DNA of 64,000 nt from NCBI RefSeq assembly GCF_051859565.1, contig NZ_JBHYFK010000002.1, positions 425,996 through 489,995 on the forward strand, in the 5' to 3' direction. Numbering within the stretch: the stretch's first letter is position 1; each line of letters starts with the position of its first letter. Source of the DNA: Glycocaulis sp051859565 (GTDB taxonomy: Bacteria; Pseudomonadota; Alphaproteobacteria; Caulobacterales; Maricaulaceae). A program made the position numbers and the translations under genes. Shown in pieces: positions 7,984 to 16,094 of this stretch. Below the pieces are notes generated by a model. The model had not been told where the DNA came from. It saw nothing but the letters and a program-made list of their open reading frames with translations, and did not search any database.

Positions 7984-8390
7984 CGGGCGAACCTGCGCCA
8001 AAGGCGCTGCAAGAAAGGGCGGACCGGCAGGAAGAGCCGGTAGGCTAGCTCCAGTACCCAGACAAGTGGCGGCACGGCCGCGATCCGGCCCAGCCAACGC
8101 CAGCCGGGAGTCGCTTTCCACAGCTCGGCAAAAGCGCGCGCGCCGCTTACCAGCTCGCCGGAAGGCGTGCGGACGTGAAAGCGCGCCATTGCCGTCTCAT
8201 GGCTCAGAGAAGGCGGCAGCGTGTCCGGCGAAGCCGCAATGTCATGAAAAGCAGCGTCCGCTCCCTGTTGCCGGTAAAAGCCGATCTCAGCGCGGCACAT
8301 CGGGCAGCTGCCATCGAAAAAGACTTCGCACGCACCATATTCAGATGCGTTTGCAGCGTGTTGATCTTGTGTTTGGGTTTTCCGGGTCAT
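7980..8390 (-). CDS. DCC-family (DUF393) thiol-disulfide oxidoreductase-like protein
   Basis: A 136-residue protein with FFDGSCPMCRAEIGFYR at about residues 24-40, the hallmark CxxC of the DCC family. A hydrophobic C-terminal stretch (PPLVWVLELAYRLFLPV) ends the protein, followed by a basic tail. The fold is thioredoxin-like, and a disulfide exchange role is inferred. It is the first gene of a pair with DUF2256 and is divergent, 43 bp apart, from a renalase-like flavoprotein. Confidence 0.88.
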   Translation of the reverse strand: MTRKTQTQDQHAANASEYGACEVFFDGSCPMCRAEIGFYRQQGADAAFHDIAASPDTLPPSLSHETAMARFHVRTPSGELVSGARAFAELWKATPGWRWLGRIAAVPPLVWVLELAYRLFLPVRPFLQRLWRRFAR

Positions 8391-8433
8391 TTAAGCGCTA
8401 ATCTAGGCGGACACGAGGGCAGGAAAAGGGGAC

Positions 8434-9435
8434 ATGGCGACACGCCGCATTGCCATCATCGGAGCCGGTCTTGCCGGCGCGGCCTGCGCCCGCGCCCTGA
8501 TCCAGCCCGGGCACAGCTGCCAGCTTTTTGACAAGGGGCGGGGGCCGGGCGGCCGGCTATCCACCCGCCGGGTTGAAACCCCTCTGGGCGAGGCGGGTTT
8601 CGATCACGGCGCACAATTCATCACGGCGCGCGGTGCGGCGTTCTCGGCTTTTATGCACGATGCGCGCGATGCCGGCGCGGCCGCGGTCTGGGATGCACGG
8701 CTGGTCTCGATAGACCGGCGGGGCAATGTTGAGCCGTTGCGCGAGGAAGACCGCTGGATCGGTGCGCCGGGCATGAATGCGCTCGTCAAGCATGCGCTGG
8801 ATGGTCTTGATGTGCAGTTCGGGGCGCGGGTGGCGGCTCTCAAGGGCGGGGCGGGCAGCTGGACGCTGGTGCTCGATGATGGGCGCCGGGAAGGGCCCTT
8901 CGATGCCGTCGCGATCACCATACCGCCTGAACAGATGATCGATCTGCTGGCGCGCACGGACGGTGATTTTTCAACCCAGATAGCGCAGGCGAACGGGGCG
9001 CAGATCGGTCCGTGTCAGGCGGTGATGGCTGTGCTGGACGCGCCGTTTGATCCCGGCTTTGACGGCGCGAAAATCTATGGCGGCGCGCTGGCCTGGATGG
9101 CACGCATGGGGTCACGTCCGGGGCGGACAGGGCCAGAAGGCTGGATACTGCATGCCACAACGGGCTGGTCACGGGCCAATCTGGAAGCGCAGGGCGATGA
9201 GGTGATCCGCGCGCTGACCGAAGAGGCGCATGTCCGTTTCGGATTTCCCGCGCGCCCGGTCTGGAGCGCGGCCCATCGCTGGCGCTACGCGCTGAGCGAG
9301 CAGGCGCCGGGTACGCCCTTTGCCCTTGATGAAACCGGCACTGTCGGCTGCGCTGGCGACTGGCGGCTTGGGGGGCGGGCGGAACTGGCCTGGGATAGCG
9401 GCGCGGCTCTGGGCGAGGCGCTGGCTAAAACCTAG
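8434..9435 (+). CDS. Renalase-like FAD-dependent oxidoreductase
   Basis: A 333-residue flavoprotein beginning with the dinucleotide-binding motif IAIIGAGLAGAACARAL and the GxGGRxSTRR follow-on (KGRGPGGRLSTRR), then FDHGAQFITAR. This matches the renalase/COG3380 type of NAD/FAD oxidoreductase. The substrate is unknown. Its last four bases overlap the end of the convergent thioesterase gene. Its divergent neighbours are DCC and DUF2256 genes, so the three may serve one redox process (inference). Confidence 0.87.
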   Translation: MATRRIAIIGAGLAGAACARALIQPGHSCQLFDKGRGPGGRLSTRRVETPLGEAGFDHGAQFITARGAAFSAFMHDARDAGAAAVWDARLVSIDRRGNVEPLREEDRWIGAPGMNALVKHALDGLDVQFGARVAALKGGAGSWTLVLDDGRREGPFDAVAITIPPEQMIDLLARTDGDFSTQIAQANGAQIGPCQAVMAVLDAPFDPGFDGAKIYGGALAWMARMGSRPGRTGPEGWILHATTGWSRANLEAQGDEVIRALTEEAHVRFGFPARPVWSAAHRWRYALSEQAPGTPFALDETGTVGCAGDWRLGGRAELAWDSGAALGEALAKT

Positions 9436-9839
9436 CTTTCACCTTCGGGCTTGATCAGGAAATGGCCATGCAGGGCGGCGACCGGCGCGGCGCGGCGGTC
9501 CTGCCAGGCTTCCACGCGCACATTGGCCACGCGTGCGCCCTGCCGGGTAATAATGCCGCGGGCATATACGTCCTGGGGGCGCGCCGGGCGCAGATAGTCT
9601 ACCGATACATCGATGGGCTTGGGCAGGGCGGCCAGGCGCGTCCCTGCGAGCAGGGCGGCAGAGGCGGTGATCTCCATGAAGGCACCAATGGCGCCGCCGT
9701 GAAGGGCCGGGATCAGCGGATTGCCCACCAGGCTTTCCACGTAGGGCAGGATGGCCGTCAGCTCGTCGCCATGACCATCGAAGCGTACGCGCATCATCTG
9801 CACATACGGGCTCGAAAGCAGGGGTTCCAGCGGGCTCAT
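9432..9839 (-). CDS. PaaI-type hotdog thioesterase (second of tandem pair)
   Basis: A 135-residue single-hotdog protein. The segment NPLIPALHGGAIGAFMEITASAAL is the usual PaaI helix with HGG at the active site. It probably hydrolyses acyl-CoA or aryl-CoA thioesters. It overlaps the upstream thioesterase gene by four bases (ATGA) and forms an operon with it. The two proteins share the HGG layout but are clearly diverged, so they may form a heteromer or act on different acyl groups. Confidence 0.88.
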   Translation of the reverse strand: MSPLEPLLSSPYVQMMRVRFDGHGDELTAILPYVESLVGNPLIPALHGGAIGAFMEITASAALLAGTRLAALPKPIDVSVDYLRPARPQDVYARGIITRQGARVANVRVEAWQDRRAAPVAALHGHFLIKPEGES

Positions 9840-10345
9840 TCTTCTTCCACCTTGCTGATCGGCGTAGCGGATTTGCCAAAGGCGCGCTTTGCCTTCTCGG
9901 CCGCCTGCTGGCTGACGCGGGTCACCATGAACGCGGCGGCAGCCGTGGCAACAGGATCGTTTTCATCGCCGTCATGGGCGATGGCGCTGACAAAGGCGAA
10001 AAGCCCTGACGCGCGAACGCAGCGCGCTATCGCAACCACATCACGGCCCGGCTCTGCGGGACGCATATAGTCAAGGCGCAGATCCAGCGTGGCAGTGGCA
10101 TCCTTGCCGCCAAGGCCCGCAAAGGCGGCCAGCCCGCAGGCATGGTCCAGCAGGGCTGTGACCACGCCGCCATGCAGGACGCGTGTATCCGGATCGCCGA
10201 TCAGATCATCGCGGTAGGGCGCGCGCATCTCGGCCACGCCGGGCTCGATACGCTCCAGGCGGAAACCGAGCGCCACCGCATGGGGCGAACCATCCACCAG
10301 CAGCGGGGCGAGGGTGTCGAGAAGGGTCTGCAGATCGTCGGCCAT
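9836..10345 (-). CDS. PaaI-type hotdog thioesterase (first of tandem pair)
   Basis: A 169-residue hotdog protein with DPDTRVLHGGVVTALLDHACGLAAF, the catalytic HGG plus the aspartate helix of the PaaI family, and the TLDLRLDYMRPAEPG strand. The C-terminal extension is rich in charged residues. It is co-transcribed with the second thioesterase through a 4-bp overlap. It probably clears acyl-CoA or aromatic-CoA thioesters; the substrate is not predictable. Confidence 0.88.
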   Translation of the reverse strand: MADDLQTLLDTLAPLLVDGSPHAVALGFRLERIEPGVAEMRAPYRDDLIGDPDTRVLHGGVVTALLDHACGLAAFAGLGGKDATATLDLRLDYMRPAEPGRDVVAIARCVRASGLFAFVSAIAHDGDENDPVATAAAAFMVTRVSQQAAEKAKRAFGKSATPISKVEEE

Positions 10346-10415
10346 ACCTGCCCTTTAAAGGGGAGCGCATGATAAGGCCAGAGCTGCATTCAGGGTCGCG
10401 TTCAGGGGGGCGATG

Positions 10416-11231
10416 TCAGGCGGCGAGCCTGCGGGCGGTGATTTCTTCCAGACCGTTGACCAGCTCGTTGCGGTGGGCATCGGGCGCATTCTCGAACTCC
10501 TGCAGGCGGCGCAGGGCGGAGCGGTGCAGGGTGATGATCTCGGTCTCGCGCGGGCCGACATCGCGCACCGTTTCCAGATACTGGCGCAAGGACCGGCCAA
10601 CGCGCGCCGCGATCATGTCGCCCTGGCGCATCATGGCCTCTGCCATGGCATCGGCCTGGGCGAGAGCGGCCTCAAGCGGTGTGGCGAGGCCGGATTCGAC
10701 GTCTACACCCCGTTTCCACGCGATGCGGCCATTCTGGTTGGGGCGGATGCGGCGGTCTGGCCCGGCGAAGGTTTCAGTTTCCACATAAGGCCTTGGACGG
10801 GTTGCAGTTTCCTCCAGCCGCGCGAACAGCGAGGCAGGCGATACAGGGCGAAGCAGGAACGCATTCACGCCCGCATCGCGCGCGCGCTCGATCTCGCGCA
10901 TCTGGCCATTATTTCCCAGCGCGATGATGGGCGCGCGGCGCACAGGCAGATTCTTGCGGCGCAGGGCGCGGGTCAGGCCCGGTCCCGGCGATGTACGGTC
11001 TGACCAGTCAGAAATGATGATCGGGCGCGCATAGGTGGTGGCCGCCGACAGGCCGGTCTCTTCATTGGCGAAGGTGAATACGTGGTCGGCGCCTGCGTGA
11101 CGCAGCACATCGGCGATCAGCCTGCGCAGGAAGTTGGACGGATCGACAATGAGGATGGGGCGGTCTTGCCATCGGCCGGACACGGGCACACGCACAGGCG
11201 TGCTGGTCTCGATATCATCAAGCTTCATCAT
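10416..11231 (-). CDS. Receiver-domain protein with degenerate phospho-site and helical C terminus
   Basis: About 271 residues. Residues 20-145 resemble a CheY-like receiver: ILIVDPSNFLRRLIADVL, the acceptor region IIISDWS, and FLLRPVS where the conserved KP lysine is arginine. The acidic pocket before the first strand is also reduced (VDP). The C-terminal half is helical and charged, with no DNA-binding or output domain that I recognise. It may be a phosphorylation-independent or weak receiver. The start could be the ATG at 11231 or an upstream TTG at 11246; neither has a strong ribosome site. Confidence 0.75.
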   Translation of the reverse strand: MMKLDDIETSTPVRVPVSGRWQDRPILIVDPSNFLRRLIADVLRHAGADHVFTFANEETGLSAATTYARPIIISDWSDRTSPGPGLTRALRRKNLPVRRAPIIALGNNGQMREIERARDAGVNAFLLRPVSPASLFARLEETATRPRPYVETETFAGPDRRIRPNQNGRIAWKRGVDVESGLATPLEAALAQADAMAEAMMRQGDMIAARVGRSLRQYLETVRDVGPRETEIITLHRSALRRLQEFENAPDAHRNELVNGLEEITARRLAA

Positions 11232-11356
11232 GTTCCCGCCGCGCAACGCTTCCCTTGGAAAGGCAAGCTAGCAGGGCGTGCGCCGTATTTCCCGCGCAAA
11301 CCGTGGACAGGGTTAATGGCGGGTAAGCCCGCTTGAAACCTTCATGAGATCCGGCC

Positions 11357-11662
11357 CTAGGAACGCCGCCCGGCAGCGGAGATGATCCGCCACACGATCC
11401 AGATCGGAATGACCAGAACAGCGCCCAGCAGGAAGTAGCGCACAGACCAGCCGAGCGATTCGGTGATGATCAGGAAGAAGCGGTCCCAGGCGCGCGCAAT
11501 CGTGCCGAAAAAGTCGACCCAGAGCTCTGCCGGGTCGACATTGAAGAGAGCCAGCACCACGCCTGCCAGGACGCACAGCAGGAACAGGACCAGCAAATCC
11601 CTCAGCCGCACCGCGATGAGGCGTTGCAGGAAGGTTTTGCGCGGGGGTTGCGTGTCGTTCAT
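11357..11662 (-). CDS. Small two-helix membrane protein (DUF6460-like)
   Basis: A 101-residue protein with two long hydrophobic segments, LLVLFLLCVLAGVVLALF and YFLLGAVLVIPIWIVW. An amphipathic tract with WVDFFGTIARAWDRFF lies between them. The pattern fits small conserved alphaproteobacterial membrane proteins of the DUF6460 type, although I recall that family only loosely. It stands alone between the receiver gene and the MscS gene. No function is known. Confidence 0.7.
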   Translation of the reverse strand: MNDTQPPRKTFLQRLIAVRLRDLLVLFLLCVLAGVVLALFNVDPAELWVDFFGTIARAWDRFFLIITESLGWSVRYFLLGAVLVIPIWIVWRIISAAGRRS

Positions 11663-11712
11663 GGAGCCAGATTAGCGCAAAGATTGCGGCACGTGTGAGG
11701 CGAAAAACGCGC

Positions 11713-12552
11713 TTATCCGTCCTTGTTGATATGCACCTGATGCGGATAGGGAATTTCGATGCCTTCGGCGTCGAAAGCCAGCTTCATCAGCCGGGTCTTT
11801 TCCCAGAAATAGGCCCAATAGTCGGAGCTGTTGACCCAGGCCCGCGCCGTATAGTCGATGGAAGACGCGCCGTGGGCTGCCACTTCCACCACGACTTCAG
11901 GCATGGGCAGGACGCGCTCATCATCTTCCAGTACCCGCCGGATGGTGCTGCGCACCTTTTCGATGTCGGCATCGTAAGAGGCGCTGAACATGAAATCGAC
12001 GCGGCGTGTCGAATAGCCGGAAAAGTTGATGATGACCCGGCCCCATGACTGCGCATTGGGAACAATCACCTGGCGGTTATCGGGGGTGGTCAGCTCGGTG
12101 TAGAACAGGGTGATGTCGCGTACGGTGCCGGAAGCTCCGCCAATATCAACAAAATCCCCGATCTTGTAGGGGCGGAAAAAGACGATCATCACGCCGGCGG
12201 CGACGTTGGAGAGCGTGCCTTGCAGGGCGAGGCCGATAGCCAGTGTCATCGCGCCAAGCGCGGCCACCAGCGAGGTGGTTTCGACGCCGAAGCGGGTCAG
12301 CACCGCGATGATGACCACAGCGACGATGAGATAGCGCACAACCGAGGCGAAGAAGACGGCCAGCGTGGTGTCGATCTTGGGGTGGTCTACCGCCCATTTT
12401 TTTACACGGCGCGAGATAAATCCGGCCAGATACAGGCCAACTACCAGAATGATGGCGGCCAGGGCGACATTGGACAGCACCGCCACGCCCAGCGTGGTCA
12501 GATACTCGATCATCGTGCCGATCTGACCGTCGAGCTCACCGCCAAATTCCAT
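11713..12552 (-). CDS. Small-conductance mechanosensitive channel (MscS family)
   Basis: A 279-residue MscS-type channel that releases solutes under hypo-osmotic shock. It has three N-terminal helices, then the pore-lining glycine/alanine helix (ALGAMTLAIGLALQGTLSNVAAGVMIVFFRPYKIGD) and a cytoplasmic beta domain (TPDNRQVIVPNAQSWGRVIINFS). The length equals E. coli MscS. The frame is open to 12615, but the ATG at 12552 has an AAGGAT ribosome site and gives the normal MscS N terminus. Confidence 0.93.
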   Translation of the reverse strand: MEFGGELDGQIGTMIEYLTTLGVAVLSNVALAAIILVVGLYLAGFISRRVKKWAVDHPKIDTTLAVFFASVVRYLIVAVVIIAVLTRFGVETTSLVAALGAMTLAIGLALQGTLSNVAAGVMIVFFRPYKIGDFVDIGGASGTVRDITLFYTELTTPDNRQVIVPNAQSWGRVIINFSGYSTRRVDFMFSASYDADIEKVRSTIRRVLEDDERVLPMPEVVVEVAAHGASSIDYTARAWVNSSDYWAYFWEKTRLMKLAFDAEGIEIPYPHQVHINKDG

Positions 12553-12632
12553 GAGCGGACATCCTTTTCCCAATGATTTCCGAACGAAGCGGGCCTCTAG
12601 CATGGATAAGGACAAACGTCGAATTGCCCGTG

Positions 12633-12659
12633 TGACCGGGCCACAGATGACCGGGCCAC
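12633..12659. repeat. Two 12-bp direct repeats in the mscS-abgT divergent region
   Basis: TGACCGGGCCAC occurs twice with a 15-bp period in the 266-bp region between the divergent mscS and AbgT genes. It may be a tandem regulator site or a chance short repeat. Nothing else stands out in this intergenic region. Confidence 0.45.
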
Positions 12660-12818
12660 GCTGTCTGAAGCTTGCGGTGAACGGAAGAAGCAGGGTTTCC
12701 TAAAGGCCCCGCGAATGCTTAACCTTGGCCCCTTGCGGGCGGCCCAGACCGTTCCGTGCGGTGATAATGCGCAATCGCTGGCCTGACAGACGGTTGGCGC
12801 GCCAAGGGGGAAAGCAAT

Positions 12819-14456
12819 ATGGCAAAGGTAGACGCGCCCGCAGTTGAGGAGCGCCAGAAAGGTATTCTCGGCTGGATCGAGAAAACCGGCAACAAGCTGC
12901 CCGATCCGGTCATCATCTTCGCCTATCTGATCGCGATACTGATAGTGGTTTCGGTGATTACCGACTGGCTGGGCGTGTCCGTCGAACATCCGGTGCGCGT
13001 GAATGAAGACGGTTCGCCTGTGGTGGAGCCCGCGCGCATGCTGTTCCGGTCAGAGCTGATCGAGCACTTGCTGGTGCGCATGCCGACGATCTTCACGTCC
13101 TTCCATCCGCTTGGCTATGTGCTGGTAGTGATGCTGGGCGCGGGTGTCGCCGAGCGCGCAGGCCTGTTCGGCACCGCCATGCGCGCAGCCGTGCGCAACG
13201 CCCCGCGCTTCCTCCTGACCCCGGCCGTTGCACTGGTGGCGATGCTGGCAAACCTTGCTGCCGATGCGGCCTATGTGGTGCTGATCCCGCTGGCGGGTGT
13301 CATTTATGCGGCGGCCGGCCGGCATCCGATCGCGGGCATTACGGCCGCGTTCGCCGGGGTATCAGGCGGCTTCTCTGCCAATCTTTTCCCCGGCCAGCTT
13401 GATGCCCTGCTGTTTGGCATCACTGAAGCTGCAGTGGGCAGCCTGGTGACCAACTGGGTGATGAACATTGCCGGCAACTGGTATTTCATCGCGGTGATGA
13501 CGTTCATCTATCTGCCGGTGATCTGGTTTGTCACTGACGGCATTATCGAAAAGCGCCTTGGCAAATGGACTGGCGGCGCAGTTGCTGGCAGTGATAACGC
13601 GGATGATGATCCTGATGCACCGCTGACGGCCGGTCAGAAGAAGGGCCTCGCCCACGCGGGTCTTGCGGTTCTTGCGGTTATCTTCCTGTGGCTGTTCCTG
13701 ACGGTGGATCTGGTCGAACTGGTCAGCTTTGGCGCCCTGTCGGTCTGGGGTGGCAATCCGCCTCTGCTGAACCCTGACCCCACGCTGGAAGTGACCCAGC
13801 AGCTCATCCCGTTCTTCACCTCGCTGGTGGCTGGCTTCCTGATCCTGTTCCTCGCGGCAGGTGTCGCGTACGGCATGGCAGCGGGTACGATCAAGACCCA
13901 CCGCGATACGGTGGAGATGATGGCCGGCGGCATGAAGGATATGGGCTATTATCTCGTGCTGGCTTTTGCTGCAGCGTACTTCGTGGAGATGTTCAACCTC
14001 TCCAATCTGGGGATCATCTCGGCCGTCAACGGCGCCAACGCGATCCAGCAGTCAGGTCTGCCCTTGCCGATCGTGCTGGGCCTGATCGTGCTGTTTGCCG
14101 GCGTGTTGAACCTCTTCGTCGGCTCGGCGAGCGCGAAATGGGCCTTCATGGCGCCCATCCTCGTGCCGATGCTGATGCTGCTGGGGATCAGCCCGGAAAT
14201 GGCAACAGCGGCCTATCGCGTCGGTGACAGCGCCACGAACATCATTACCCCGCTGATGGTCTACTTCCCGCTGGTGCTGGTTTTTGCCCGCCGCTGGGTG
14301 CCGGAGTTCGGTATTGGTTCGCTCACCGCGGCCATGCTGCCCTACTCGGTCTGGCTGATGATCACCGGTATCATCATGACGATCGCCTGGGTCTATCTCG
14401 GCCTGCCGCTCGGACCGGGCGCAGAGGTCGGCTACACCCTGCCGGCTGCCAACTAG
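12819..14456 (+). CDS. AbgT-family transporter
   Basis: A 545-residue polytopic membrane protein with the AbgT family layout: an N-terminal cytoplasmic segment (ILGWIEKTGNKLPDPVIIFAYL), many helices, re-entrant glycine/asparagine motifs such as GVSGGFSANLF, and a C-terminal NLFVGSASAKWAFMAPI followed by RVGDSATNIITPLM. Members import p-aminobenzoyl-glutamate (AbgT) or export sulfonamides (MtrF/YdaH). The sequence does not tell which. A good ribosome site (GGGGGAAA) precedes the start, and a hairpin follows the gene. Confidence 0.93.
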   Translation: MAKVDAPAVEERQKGILGWIEKTGNKLPDPVIIFAYLIAILIVVSVITDWLGVSVEHPVRVNEDGSPVVEPARMLFRSELIEHLLVRMPTIFTSFHPLGYVLVVMLGAGVAERAGLFGTAMRAAVRNAPRFLLTPAVALVAMLANLAADAAYVVLIPLAGVIYAAAGRHPIAGITAAFAGVSGGFSANLFPGQLDALLFGITEAAVGSLVTNWVMNIAGNWYFIAVMTFIYLPVIWFVTDGIIEKRLGKWTGGAVAGSDNADDDPDAPLTAGQKKGLAHAGLAVLAVIFLWLFLTVDLVELVSFGALSVWGGNPPLLNPDPTLEVTQQLIPFFTSLVAGFLILFLAAGVAYGMAAGTIKTHRDTVEMMAGGMKDMGYYLVLAFAAAYFVEMFNLSNLGIISAVNGANAIQQSGLPLPIVLGLIVLFAGVLNLFVGSASAKWAFMAPILVPMLMLLGISPEMATAAYRVGDSATNIITPLMVYFPLVLVFARRWVPEFGIGSLTAAMLPYSVWLMITGIIMTIAWVYLGLPLGPGAEVGYTLPAAN

Positions 14457-14465
14457 CTGGTATCC

Positions 14466-14502
14466 GCCCGCAGCCCACCAGGGCTGCGGGCGTGCCTGCT
14501 TT
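14466..14502 (+). terminator. Terminator hairpin after the AbgT gene
   Basis: GCCCGCAGCCC and GGGCTGCGGGC form a perfect 11-bp stem with a 4-base loop, followed by a short T-run after about ten bases (GCTTTT). It separates the AbgT gene from the downstream glutathione transferase gene. Confidence 0.7.
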
Positions 14503-14517
14503 TCAAGGAAACACCTG

Positions 14518-15132
14518 ATGAGCCTTGTCCTCCATCACCTCAATGCCTCGCGCTCCCAGCGCATTATCTGGCTAATGGAGGAGCTGGGCCTGCCCTACAC
14601 GTTGGTCCGCCATGAGCGCGATGCGCAGACGCGGCTCGCCCCGCCGGAACTGCTGAAAGTCCACCCGATGGGCAAGGCGCCCCTGCTGGAGCATGAAGGG
14701 CAGGTCATCGCGGAAACGGGCGCGATCGCGCAGTATATTCTTGCCGTGTTCGACACTGAGCACCGCTTGCACCCCAAGCCCGGACGCCCGGAATTCGCCC
14801 GGTATCTGGAATGGATGCATGCGGCGGAAGGTTCGCCCTTCCTGCCCGGCCTGATCCTTGTCTTCACCCGCGCCACGGGCTTGCAGGATTCGCTGCTGGC
14901 AGGCTGGATGAGCGGCGAGCGTGACAAGGCGGTTGCCGCTATCGAGAGCCATCTTGCCCGCCACACCTGGTTTGCGGGCGATATGTTCACGGCTGCCGAC
15001 TGCCTGATGGGCTTCCAGCTTGATGGCATGGAGAAGTCCGGCCTGCTGGAGAACGCGCCTGCCATCAAAGACTGGCTGAAGCGCGCCCATGCTCGTGAGG
15101 GCTATAAGCGGATGATCGAGCAGGGCGTTTAG
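14518..15132 (+). CDS. Glutathione S-transferase family protein
   Basis: A 204-residue protein with a thioredoxin-like N-terminal domain (LVLHHLNASRSQRIIWLMEELGLPYTLV) and the LLEHEGQVIAETGAIAQYIL glutathione-binding segment, then an all-helical C-terminal domain with FTAADCLMG. It may conjugate glutathione to electrophiles or reduce peroxides. It has a good ribosome site (AAGGAA). It ends four bases from the convergent unknown gene at 15137. Confidence 0.92.
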   Translation: MSLVLHHLNASRSQRIIWLMEELGLPYTLVRHERDAQTRLAPPELLKVHPMGKAPLLEHEGQVIAETGAIAQYILAVFDTEHRLHPKPGRPEFARYLEWMHAAEGSPFLPGLILVFTRATGLQDSLLAGWMSGERDKAVAAIESHLARHTWFAGDMFTAADCLMGFQLDGMEKSGLLENAPAIKDWLKRAHAREGYKRMIEQGV

Positions 15133-15136
15133 GGGG

Positions 15137-16090
15137 CTATCGCCCTGCCGAGGTGGCGACGACCGCTGTTGTTGCGCTCGTGATAGCGATAATCGCCATC
15201 GTTTGTGCGGCGATCATGGCCGACATGGCCGCCAGTGCGCCCAGCGAGCCATCCGTGCGTTCACCAAGCCAGACAAGCTGGGCGAGGCGAAGCCGCGCCG
15301 ACCCGGTTTGCGGCACTTTGGAGAGCGCTTCCATGTTCGCCTCGATCACGGCCAGATCAGCGGGCGTGACGCCCTGGGCGGCCCATTCCATCCAGATATG
15401 GTGATTGCCGGTATAGCGTATCTTGCGGTGCGCTTTCACAGCCTCGCGGAGGGCAAGAAAGCGGCTCAGCACCTCGTTGGCCGGCTGCTGGTAAAGCACG
15501 CTGAGGCGTGCGCCTTCGCGTTTCAGTCCGCGCGCCGCCTGGTCCGCTTCAAACACCGCCATGGCCGCTTCGCGCTGGCGCTGGACGTTGTCGCCACTCT
15601 CATCGCGCGCAGCGTGGGAGGCGGCAAACAGATCCGTCACCTCCGGATTGGCCCGCCACCATGAAGGCAGGATGGCCTGCTTGATCGAGAAGAACCGCCT
15701 GACAGCTTGCGCGGACGTGGCATCTGCGAGTGTCAGGACCAGGGCGGCCCGGCTCCCACCCTCATGGAGCTTGCGCGTGCGGGAAGCCTTCTCGTCCTCG
15801 CGTAAGGCATCACGCACCTTGATGAAGGCCTGCGCGGTCTTGCCATGGCTTGCCAGCAGGGCTGCATAGATCCAGAGCAGGTCGCCCGTTGGCGCACGCC
15901 AGCCGCCCAGGCTGGATTTCAGAGTCTCCCGGGCCTGCTGCATGGCGGCAACGGCTTCATCTGTCTGAGCCTGTGAGGGCGTCAGCGCATAGGCGGCGAA
16001 CCAGGCGGCAGCATTGCCCGGCCCGCGATTTACCGCCTTCACCGCGTCATGGATTGCCTCAAGGCGTGCAAGGGCGCTTGTCTGCTCCAT
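15137..16090 (-). CDS. Unknown helical protein with C-terminal membrane segment
   Basis: A 317-residue protein rich in alanine and predicted helix, with a hydrophobic tail near the C terminus (LGALAAMSAMIAAQTMAIIAITSATTAVV) that may anchor it in the membrane. The middle has FFSIKQAILPSWWRANPEVTDLF and YTGNHHIWMEWAAQGVTPADLAVIEAN. I do not recognise a family. It lies four bases downstream of the prolyl oligopeptidase gene's stop, on the same strand but upstream in map order, so the oligopeptidase is not its promoter-proximal partner. The start of translation is plausible but unproven. Confidence 0.72.
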   Translation of the reverse strand: MEQTSALARLEAIHDAVKAVNRGPGNAAAWFAAYALTPSQAQTDEAVAAMQQARETLKSSLGGWRAPTGDLLWIYAALLASHGKTAQAFIKVRDALREDEKASRTRKLHEGGSRAALVLTLADATSAQAVRRFFSIKQAILPSWWRANPEVTDLFAASHAARDESGDNVQRQREAAMAVFEADQAARGLKREGARLSVLYQQPANEVLSRFLALREAVKAHRKIRYTGNHHIWMEWAAQGVTPADLAVIEANMEALSKVPQTGSARLRLAQLVWLGERTDGSLGALAAMSAMIAAQTMAIIAITSATTAVVATSAGR

Positions 16091-16094
16091 GGGG

